Assembly (NCBI GenBank): GCA_910580005.1
Contig: CAJTXH010000150.1
Location: forward strand, 1-5,227
Length of the DNA stretch: 5,227 nucleotides
Direction of reading: 5' to 3'
DNA from: an uncultured Lachnospiraceae bacterium
GTDB taxonomy: Bacteria > Bacillota > Clostridia > Lachnospirales > Lachnospiraceae
The notes beneath the pieces are model-generated. The model was not told where the DNA came from. It worked only from the letters and a program-made list of their open reading frames with translations, and did not search any database. Positions 1 to 5,227 of this stretch are shown here, piece after piece. The position numbers and the translations under genes were made by a program. Numbering within the stretch: position 1 is the stretch's first letter; each line of letters starts with the position of its first letter.

Positions 1-106
1 GAAAAAAACGTGTCAAAAATCCTCGAATTTAATTGACTGTGAATAGTAACTAAAAGGTAACAATATATGTTATTTGTACATGGCTATGGGTAGAAATAAA
101 ATAACT
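1..106. other. Non-coding AT-rich flank
   Basis: I see no gene here: each of the three forward frames meets a stop within the first 46 bases, and no start with a convincing ribosome binding site opens on either strand. The notable structure is a near-palindrome, ACTGT-GA-ATAGT at 36-47 (one mismatch), followed by TAAC. The GTAAC ending it recurs at 57-61. A TTGACT at 33-38 resembles a -35 box, but no good -10 box lies 16-18 bases after it. What lies left of the window is unknown, so this may be a promoter region or a 3' flank of a neighbour. Confidence 0.5.
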
Positions 107-149
107 TAAAAACAGGCAGATATGTTATACAACTTACTGCCTGTTTTTA
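107..149 (-). terminator. Rho-independent terminator of the hydratase operon (bidirectional)
   Basis: A perfect 13-bp inverted repeat pairs 107-119 (TAAAAACAGGCAG) with 137-149 (CTGCCTGTTTTTA) around a 17-nt AT-rich loop. Read on the minus strand, the stem starts 27 nt after the hydratase TAA and ends in TTTTTA, as expected for an intrinsic terminator. The plus strand also has a T-run (144-148), so it could stop a rightward transcript from a gene left of the window. The core stem is the 7-bp CAGGCAG/CTGCCTG. The A/T pairs outside it supply the U-tract. Confidence 0.85.
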
Positions 150-175
150 TATAATTCCAAAACTTTACAATTTTA

Positions 176-2473
176 TTATGCCTGCATCTGTGCACGGTAG
201 TAATTTATCAGGCATCCCTTTACAATTATATCACGCTCATCATCTGTAAGCCTTCCAAGTTTTAAATCAAATTCTTTCATTTCCTGTCCAACTACATATG
301 CTTTTATTACATCTTCTTTATTTATAATAGCATTCTTTATATCCTTAACAAAGATATAATCCCCATTTTTAAACGGAAGCTTGTCCTCTTCAAATATAAA
401 TGGCAACATCCCCCAGTTAATAAGGTTAGAACGGTATCTCTTTGTAGCATACTCTTTTGCTATATTGGCAAAACCACCAAGCACTTTCTGGCATGAAGCC
501 GCCTGTTCACGTGCAGAGCCATCTCCTGGCTTCACTGCATATATAAGGCTTCCTATCTGTGTTTCCTCTGGTTTTGCTTCAAATTTTGCATTAACCTGCT
601 TAAACACTTCTTCTGCTTCAGGAAGTGCAGCAAATATATCCTCTCCTGCTGTCCTTGCTTTTTCTCCAAGCTGTACAGCTTTGGCACGCCCTACATAAGC
701 TGGGTCTTTACGTGACAATGTAAATTCTGCAAGCCCAAGCGGATTAGAACGGAATGATGAAGTTTCACCTGATGGTATAAGCTCATCTGTAGTTGTTACA
801 GGGTCATGTATCTCTGACACAACCTTAAGCACCATATTGTCTGTAAGTGCAGACATAACAGGCCAGTCCTTTATATTTGGTCCAAATTTAATCTCTGTTT
901 CTGGCTGTGGTTTTCCAACTCCATTGTAAACACGGTTGTCATATATTGTACTGTCAAAGTAATATTTTGGTTTGCTAAATTCTGCATCAATATCCATTGC
1001 AGATGTTAAATACCCCTTGTTAGCAGCTGTTGCAGCAATTGAACGTGCATCCATAAGTGCAACGGAGGCAATCTGGCCGTTTGTAACCTTTGAGCCTTCC
1101 CTGTTAGGGAAATTACGTGTTGAATGTCTTATAGAAAGACCATTATTAGGCGGAACATCCCCTGCGCCAAAACATGGGCCACAGAATGCAGAACGCACTG
1201 TTGCACCTGTTGCCATAATATCTGCAATTACACCATTCTTCACAAGTTCCATAAATACAGGCTGGCTTGAAGGATAAACACTAAGTGAGAACTCATCAGC
1301 GCCAATATTTTTACCACGTAATATATCTGCAGCATCACATATGTTTTCAAAGCCGCCGCCAGCACATCCTGCTATAACGCCCTGCTCAACATAAAGTTTC
1401 CCATTACGTACTTTATCTTTAAGTGTAAACTGTACTTTATTATTATCCAGGCTTACAAGTGCCTTTTTCTCAACATCATCAAGAATATCCATCATATTTG
1501 CATTAAGTTCATCAATAGTATAGACATTGCTTGGATGGAATGGCATTGCAATCATAGGTTTTATCTCTGAAAGGTCCACATAAACCATACCATCATAATA
1601 AGCTATATTATCTGGCTTTAACTCCTTATAATCCTCTGGACGTTTATGGATTTCATAGAAATCCTTAATCTCACTATCTGTTACCCAGACAGATGACAGG
1701 CATGTTGTTTCAGTAGTCATTACATCCACGCCGATACGGTAGTCTGCTGAAAGGTTTGCAACACCATCGCCAACAAATTCCATTACTTTATTATTTACAT
1801 ATCCATTAGCAAATACAGCACCAATAATTGCAAGCGCAATATCCTGCGGACCAACACCTTTCTGTGGCTTTCCTGCCAGGTATACTGCAACTATTCCTGG
1901 CATTGCAATATCATATGTCCTGCCTAAAAGCTGCTTTACAAGTTCAGGACCTCCCTCTCCCACTGCCATAGTGCCAAGTGCGCCATAACGTGTATGCGAG
2001 TCTGAACCAAGCAGCATACTGCCGCCTCCTGCAAGCATTTCACGTGCAAACTGGTGTATAACTGCCTGGTGCGGAGGAACATACATCCCGCCATACTTCT
2101 TAGCACATGAAAGTCCGAACATATGGTCATCTTCATTAATAGTGCCACCTACTGCACATAAACTATTATGGCAATTAGTAAGGACATAAGGTACAGGGAA
2201 CTTTTCAAGCCCTGAAGCACGTGCTGTCTGGATTATGCCAACAAATGTTATGTCATGTGAAGTGAGTTTGTCAAATTTTATGTTGAGGTTTTGCATATCT
2301 CCAGAAGTATTATGTTCCTCTAATATTTTATACGCAATTGTACCCTTTGCCGCCTCTTCCTTAGATGGCACACTGCCGCATTCTGCATTTAATGCCTGTC
2401 CTGCTTCTGCATTATCCTCTATAATTTTAGTCCCATTTACAAGATAAACCCCGTTGCCATAAAGCTTAACCAT
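176..2473 (-). CDS. Aconitase-superfamily hydratase (YbhJ-like), substrate unknown
   Basis: Cytoplasmic 765-residue Fe-S (de)hydratase related to aconitase and close in length to the uncharacterised YbhJ group. Landmarks: SDSHT at 157-161 (aconitase DSH); single Cys370 in AGCAGG; Cys431 and Cys434 in CGPC, completing three [4Fe-4S] ligands; STRNFPNR at 451-458, giving Arg453 and Arg458 at the spacing of the substrate-binding arginines; and a C-terminal swivel domain with GSAREQAA at 652-659, matching aconitase GSSREHAA and keeping the catalytic Ser (653) and Arg (655). Two positions differ from aconitase by eye: the Asp-His pair appears as Cys101-His102, and the second Ser of GSSRE is Ala654. 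The enzyme looks intact, but the substrate need not be citrate. The ATG start is fixed by an AAGGAGG eight bases upstream. It is the second gene of a probable operon, 55 nt after the chemoreceptor, and is followed by a strong terminator. Family membership is certain; the reaction is not. Confidence 0.93.
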   Translation of the reverse strand: MVKLYGNGVYLVNGTKIIEDNAEAGQALNAECGSVPSKEEAAKGTIAYKILEEHNTSGDMQNLNIKFDKLTSHDITFVGIIQTARASGLEKFPVPYVLTNCHNSLCAVGGTINEDDHMFGLSCAKKYGGMYVPPHQAVIHQFAREMLAGGGSMLLGSDSHTRYGALGTMAVGEGGPELVKQLLGRTYDIAMPGIVAVYLAGKPQKGVGPQDIALAIIGAVFANGYVNNKVMEFVGDGVANLSADYRIGVDVMTTETTCLSSVWVTDSEIKDFYEIHKRPEDYKELKPDNIAYYDGMVYVDLSEIKPMIAMPFHPSNVYTIDELNANMMDILDDVEKKALVSLDNNKVQFTLKDKVRNGKLYVEQGVIAGCAGGGFENICDAADILRGKNIGADEFSLSVYPSSQPVFMELVKNGVIADIMATGATVRSAFCGPCFGAGDVPPNNGLSIRHSTRNFPNREGSKVTNGQIASVALMDARSIAATAANKGYLTSAMDIDAEFSKPKYYFDSTIYDNRVYNGVGKPQPETEIKFGPNIKDWPVMSALTDNMVLKVVSEIHDPVTTTDELIPSGETSSFRSNPLGLAEFTLSRKDPAYVGRAKAVQLGEKARTAGEDIFAALPEAEEVFKQVNAKFEAKPEETQIGSLIYAVKPGDGSAREQAASCQKVLGGFANIAKEYATKRYRSNLINWGMLPFIFEEDKLPFKNGDYIFVKDIKNAIINKEDVIKAYVVGQEMKEFDLKLGRLTDDERDIIVKGCLINYYRAQMQA

Positions 2474-2481
2474 AAATTATG

Positions 2482-2488
2482 CCTCCTT
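2482..2488 (-). promoter_or_regulatory. Ribosome binding site of the hydratase
   Basis: Minus-strand AAGGAGG sits eight bases before the ATG at 2473. It is a near-perfect Shine-Dalgarno sequence, predicts efficient translation and fixes the start. It lies four bases downstream, in the direction of transcription, of the dyad at 2493-2508. Confidence 0.9.
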
Positions 2489-2492
2489 AATC

Positions 2493-2508
2493 AGTAATAG
2501 ATATTACT
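2493..2508. promoter_or_regulatory. Perfect 16-bp dyad, possible operator or small hairpin
   Basis: AGTAATA-GA-TATTACT is a perfect inverted repeat with 7-bp arms and a 2-bp centre. It lies in the 55-nt gap between the chemoreceptor stop and the hydratase ribosome binding site. The all-A/T-plus-one-G arms and 2-nt centre make a weak hairpin and there is no T-run, so it is not a terminator. A binding site for a dimeric regulator acting on the second gene, or a chance AT-rich palindrome, are the alternatives. Confidence 0.4.
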
Positions 2509-2528
2509 CCCATGCAGTCCCTGGTATT

Positions 2529-4208
2529 TTACCTTAATATAAACTGTCCAATAAGTTCCCTTAATGAAGTTGCCTGTGCTGCAAGCTCTTCACTTGTTGC
2601 TGATGTTTCCTGTGCTGATGCAGAATTACTCTGCACCACACCTGAAATCTGTTCAATGCCTTTTTCAATTTCACGCATTGTATCTGCTTGTGTAAGCGCT
2701 GTATCGCTTGCCTGTTTTGAAGCATTTGATAAAAATTCAATGCCATTAATAACTTCTTCTAATGATTCTTTAGTCCTCTGTGTCATTATATTGCCTGCTT
2801 CAACTTCTTCAAGCGCATTGTGTATTAATTCCCTTGTCTTGGCAGCAGACTGTGCACTGTCTGTAGCAAGCTTGCCAATCTGGTCAGCAACTACTGCAAA
2901 GCCCTTTCCTGCCTCGCCTGCCCTTGCTGCTTCAATAGACGCATTAAGTGAAAGCAGGTTTGTCTGTGATGCAATATCTTCAATTTCACCAATAATATTT
3001 TCAACTTCTTTGGAAGCTTCGCTAATGCGCTCCATAGCACTGATAAGGCTATTCATTTCCTCACTTCCGTGCTCTGCCTGCTCCCTGTATACAAGCCCCT
3101 CTTCATAAGCAGCACCGACCTGCTTTGCACTGTCTTCAGCAGCTATCGTAACGTTTTCAACTGTTGCAGTAAGTTCCTGTACAGCCCCAGCCTGGTCTGT
3201 CGCACCCTCTGCAAGTGCTGTTGCGCTTTCTGCAAGCTGTCCTGCGCCAGCATCTACCTGGTCTGATGCCTCTTCTATCTGTATAAGGGTACCTTTAAAC
3301 TTTTCAGTAATATGTTCTATGCTCTTCTTAAGGCCTGCAAAATCCCCAACAAACAGTCCAGGGTCATTTAAAGTTGCCATAAAATCACCATCTGCAAGAG
3401 CAACAACATTCTCATTAATATCAAAAATAATCTGGCTCAGGTTCTTTGCCATTGCTTTAATTTCAATTGCAAGGCTGTTTACCTCATCATTAGTGTCAAG
3501 GTCAGGAAAATCTGAAACCAGGTCACCTTTGGCAAACTTCTTCATTCTCTCAGATACAGCATTTAAACCACTGGAAATCTGGCTGGCAATGCCTTTTCCA
3601 ATCTTTATAGAAGTAAGCATCACAGCAGCAATAATAAGTATAATAAGTACAATCATTGAAACAGCAACTATATTAAGCGTTTTATTAACATTATTTCCTG
3701 CCTGGACTTTTACTTCCATCAAATTTGTAAGGTCACTGTAAATTTCATTAAACATTGGCGAAAGCTCATTAGCTGCTTTTGCCTGTGCATTTGCCCTGTT
3801 CTCCTGGTTATGTATATCACTGCCCAGTGCTAATATCTCTGAATCAAGCGCCCAGTATTCATCCAGTGCGCTTTTTATATTATTATATACTTCTTTACCT
3901 TCATCAGTTACAATTGACTGCTCCATTTTTCCAAAAAACGTTTCAAATTTTTCTTTGTTCTCTTCATGTGCAGTTGTATTCATATTGACAATTTCTTCAT
4001 CTGCATATGCAATTACTGCTCTTGTTGAACTCCTTGAATCTGCATATGCTGCCATCGCATTTCCAATATCCCCTTGTGCAAATCCATGCACTTTAAGGGC
4101 ATATGCATAACGGTTGCTTATAACTATAAGTGCAATTAATGCAATAACAGCAGCAACTGCTGCCATTACAGCCACCTGGAAAAAAGCCTTTTGCAGCTTC
4201 CTTTCCAT
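2529..4208 (-). CDS. Methyl-accepting chemotaxis protein, transmembrane, 4HB-like sensor
   Basis: A 559-residue chemoreceptor signalling through CheW/CheA. In order: membrane segment 1 at about 10-31; an extracytoplasmic, helix-rich domain at about 32-176 resembling the four-helix-bundle (4HB_MCP) sensor; membrane segment 2 at about 177-199; HAMP at about 201-254; a second HAMP-like linker around 262-302; and an antiparallel signalling coiled coil to the end. The conserved hairpin tip is at 407-452, with IASQTNLLSLNASIEAARAG followed by KGFAVVADQI. TSEELAAQ near 535-542 resembles a methylation site. The chain ends in LIGQFILR, so it lacks the CheR-tethering pentapeptide found on some enterobacterial receptors. 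I chose the ATG at 4208. A GTG at 4235 would add nine residues, but it has no spaced ribosome binding site, whereas the ATG has AAAGAGG five bases before it and gives a normal short cytoplasmic N-terminus. The ligand cannot be read from sequence. It is first in an operon with the hydratase. Confidence 0.95.
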   Translation of the reverse strand: MERKLQKAFFQVAVMAAVAAVIALIALIVISNRYAYALKVHGFAQGDIGNAMAAYADSRSSTRAVIAYADEEIVNMNTTAHEENKEKFETFFGKMEQSIVTDEGKEVYNNIKSALDEYWALDSEILALGSDIHNQENRANAQAKAANELSPMFNEIYSDLTNLMEVKVQAGNNVNKTLNIVAVSMIVLIILIIAAVMLTSIKIGKGIASQISSGLNAVSERMKKFAKGDLVSDFPDLDTNDEVNSLAIEIKAMAKNLSQIIFDINENVVALADGDFMATLNDPGLFVGDFAGLKKSIEHITEKFKGTLIQIEEASDQVDAGAGQLAESATALAEGATDQAGAVQELTATVENVTIAAEDSAKQVGAAYEEGLVYREQAEHGSEEMNSLISAMERISEASKEVENIIGEIEDIASQTNLLSLNASIEAARAGEAGKGFAVVADQIGKLATDSAQSAAKTRELIHNALEEVEAGNIMTQRTKESLEEVINGIEFLSNASKQASDTALTQADTMREIEKGIEQISGVVQSNSASAQETSATSEELAAQATSLRELIGQFILR

Positions 4209-4213
4209 ACTAT

Positions 4214-4220
4214 CCTCTTT
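4214..4220 (-). promoter_or_regulatory. Ribosome binding site deciding the chemoreceptor start
   Basis: Minus-strand AAAGAGG lies five bases before the ATG at 4208. The competing in-frame GTG at 4235 has only CAGAG directly abutting it, with no proper spacing. This favours the shorter protein, though the match to AGGAGG is partial. Confidence 0.6.
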
Positions 4221-4256
4221 AACCAACTTCTCCACCTCTGTTTTTCTTATATTTTA

Positions 4257-4272
4257 AGCTGTCTGTCCAGCT
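4257..4272 (-). promoter_or_regulatory. Small inverted repeat at the 5' end of the chemoreceptor mRNA
   Basis: AGCTG (4257-4261) and CAGCT (4268-4272) pair around a 6-nt loop. Outer arms CTTAT (4246-4250) and ATAAG (4273-4277) can pair too, across an unpaired ATTTTA on one side. The predicted transcription start from the promoter at 4280-4308 falls near 4273, so the inner hairpin would form the very 5' end of the transcript. It could protect the mRNA or be an operator over the start site. The short stem keeps confidence low. Confidence 0.35.
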
Positions 4273-4279
4273 ATAAGTT

Positions 4280-4308
4280 ATTCTACTATTTTTTTCTGTT
4301 AATGTAAA
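4280..4308 (-). promoter_or_regulatory. SigA-type promoter of the chemoreceptor-hydratase operon
   Basis: On the minus strand, TTTACA (4303-4308) and TAGAAT (4280-4285) are separated by exactly 17 bases. Each matches the vegetative consensus (TTGACA/TATAAT) at five of six positions. The predicted start near 4273 gives a leader of about 65 nt. I did not find the TAAA...GCCGATAA pattern of motility sigma-D/FliA promoters, so this receptor gene may be expressed with housekeeping genes and not with the flagellar regulon. Prediction by eye. Confidence 0.6.
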
Positions 4309-4328
4309 GTATATTTTTTAAATGTTTC

Positions 4329-4357
4329 TTGATTAGTAACCTGCATTGTAGTAAAAT
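4329..4357 (+). promoter_or_regulatory. SigA-type promoter of pyrB
   Basis: TTGATT (4329-4334) and TAAAAT (4352-4357) have a 17-base spacer. The -10 box matches at five of six positions and the -35 box at four of six. The start would lie near 4364, leaving a leader of only about 27 nt before the ATG. That is too short for a PyrR-type attenuator or an E. coli-style leader peptide with terminator, so any pyrimidine control would have to act at initiation, on translation or on the enzyme. The promoter lies back-to-back with the leftward one, with 20 bases between their -35 boxes. Confidence 0.6.
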
Positions 4358-4377
4358 TATATTTAATAAAAATTATT

Positions 4378-4384
4378 AAGGGGG
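4378..4384 (+). promoter_or_regulatory. Ribosome binding site of pyrB
   Basis: AAGGGGG lies seven bases before the ATG at 4392. It matches AAGGAGG except for one G. It is flanked on both sides by the direct repeat ATTATTA (4372-4378 and 4385-4391), which may simply reflect AT-rich leader sequence. Confidence 0.75.
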
Positions 4385-4391
4385 ATTATTA

Positions 4392-5227
4392 ATGAAGCAT
4401 TTGATTAGCCCGCTCGACCTCTCCGTCAGCGAACTTGAAGAAATCCTTAATCTTGGACAGGCAATTATGAAAGCGCCAGGCAAATATTCATCTATATGTG
4501 AAGGAAAAAAACTAGCTACTTTGTTTTATGAACCAAGCACACGTACACGCCTTAGTTTTGAAGCAGCAATGCTTAATCTTGGCGGTAAAGTGCTTGGTTT
4601 TTCTTCGGCAGATTCAAGTTCTGCATCAAAAGGTGAAAGTGTTGCTGACACAATAAGAGTAATATCATCATATGCAGATATATGCGCCATACGCCACCCA
4701 AAAGAAGGTGCACCAGTAGTTGCAGCAATGCACTCCAAAATTCCTGTAATAAACGCTGGCGACGGCGGACACAACCACCCTACACAGACACTTGCAGACC
4801 TTCTTACAATAAAGGAACTTAAAGGACGGCTTAACAACTTAACAATAGGGATGTGCGGAGACCTTAAATTTGGCAGGACTGTACATTCGCTTATGAATGC
4901 AATGGTGCGTTATGAAAATGTACGCTTTATACTGGTTTCCCCAAATGAATTAAAAATACCTGACTATCTGCGCCAGGAATTGCTTATAGCTGGCAATATT
5001 AATTTTGTTGAAACCAGCGAACTTGAAAAATACATGCCAGAACTTGACATTCTTTATATGACACGTGTGCAGAGGGAACGTTTCTTCAATGAGGAGGATT
5101 ACGTCAGGCTGAAGGATTTCTATATTCTGGATAAAGCGAAAATGGATCTGGCGAAACCGGATTGTTTGGTGTTGCATCCTCTGCCCAGGGTAAACGAGAT
5201 TTCCGTGGAAGTGGACAGCGATGAGCG
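4392..5227 (+). CDS. pyrB: Aspartate carbamoyltransferase catalytic chain, 3'-truncated by window
   Basis: PyrB joins carbamoyl phosphate and L-aspartate to give N-carbamoyl-L-aspartate, the committed step of de novo pyrimidine synthesis, in the cytoplasm. Family motifs run in order: carbamoyl-phosphate loop STRTR at 49-53; the 80s-loop Ser79-Lys80; RHPKEG at 101-106; NHPTQT at 128-133 with active-site His129; GDLKFGR at 156-162; TRVQRER at 224-230, whose Arg225 matches E. coli Arg229; and LHPLPRVNE at 261-269. The text is closest to the E. coli-type chain, which works as catalytic trimers with the PyrI regulatory chain; pyrI may follow outside the window (inference). The window holds 278 complete codons of an expected 305-310 with no stop, so this is a cut and not a broken gene. 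The start is set by AAGGGGG seven bases upstream. Codon choice changes sharply after codon 233: Glu goes from 17 GAA and no GAG to four GAG and one GAA. Confidence 0.96.
   Translation, partial: MKHLISPLDLSVSELEEILNLGQAIMKAPGKYSSICEGKKLATLFYEPSTRTRLSFEAAMLNLGGKVLGFSSADSSSASKGESVADTIRVISSYADICAIRHPKEGAPVVAAMHSKIPVINAGDGGHNHPTQTLADLLTIKELKGRLNNLTIGMCGDLKFGRTVHSLMNAMVRYENVRFILVSPNELKIPDYLRQELLIAGNINFVETSELEKYMPELDILYMTRVQRERFFNEEDYVRLKDFYILDKAKMDLAKPDCLVLHPLPRVNEISVEVDSDE

Noticed and set aside
33..66. Rightward promoter with TTGACT as -35 box
   Set aside because: At a 17-base spacer the -10 position reads GGTAAC. The only TATAAT-like hexamer (CAATAT, 61-66) would need 22 bases.
2526..2551. Internal promoter for the hydratase (TTGGAC and TAAAAT on the minus strand)
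   Set aside because: The spacer is only 14 bases, too short for a vegetative promoter. The boxes overlap the receptor's last codons and stop.
2512..3108. 198-codon plus-strand open frame opposite the chemoreceptor 3' end
   Set aside because: Its Ser/Ala/Leu-rich low-complexity text is the antisense of the receptor coiled coil, and the sense-strand protein is unmistakable.
4209..4235. GTG start at 4235, giving a 568-residue chemoreceptor
   Set aside because: It has no spaced ribosome binding site, while the ATG at 4208 has AAAGAGG five bases upstream. It is not fully excluded.
4361..4367. UTP-sensing reiterative start (ATTTAAT) at pyrB, as in E. coli pyrBI
   Set aside because: The T-run lies only 5-7 bases after the -10 box, so most likely starts fall at its end or after it, and the U-run would not be the initial transcript.
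4526..4837. 103-codon open frame on the minus strand inside pyrB
   Set aside because: It is antisense to well-conserved PyrB motifs, resembles no protein I recognise and has no promoter context. It is a shadow of pyrB.

Overview
The window is a piece of a low-GC Gram-positive chromosome, most likely a gut-type Clostridia (Lachnospiraceae-like). This placement rests on AT-rich intergenic DNA, strong AGGAGG-type ribosome binding sites, heavy use of ATA, CTT, GCA and ACA codons, and the character of the proteins. It is inference, because the window holds no rRNA or other taxonomic marker.

Layout. Positions 1-106 are non-coding, with a near-palindrome at 36-47. A long stem-loop at 107-149, with T-tracts on both strands, ends the leftward transcript. 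Positions 176-2473 (minus) encode a 765-residue aconitase-superfamily hydratase of the uncharacterised YbhJ type, with all three [4Fe-4S] cysteines. Upstream of it, after a 55-nt gap holding a perfect 16-bp dyad and a strong ribosome binding site, lies a methyl-accepting chemotaxis protein (2529-4208, minus). It has two membrane segments, an extracytoplasmic four-helix-bundle-like sensor, HAMP and a canonical signalling hairpin. The chemoreceptor and hydratase probably form a two-gene leftward operon. Its likely vegetative promoter is at 4280-4308, and a small hairpin lies at the mRNA 5' end. Divergently transcribed, from a promoter at 4329-4357, is pyrB (4392 to beyond 5227), the catalytic chain of aspartate carbamoyltransferase. 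It is cut by the window edge about 30 codons before its expected end.

Functionally, pyrB is core pyrimidine biosynthesis. The chemoreceptor-hydratase pair is the less ordinary part. Its arrangement is compatible with a cell that swims toward, and dehydrates or isomerises, a small hydroxy- or unsaturated carboxylic acid, but nothing in the sequence names the ligand or substrate. I see no mobile element, CRISPR array, tRNA or rRNA. The most striking anomaly is an abrupt codon-usage change inside pyrB near position 5090, which suggests a recombination junction or an assembly join. I do not find a convincing new multi-gene system here.
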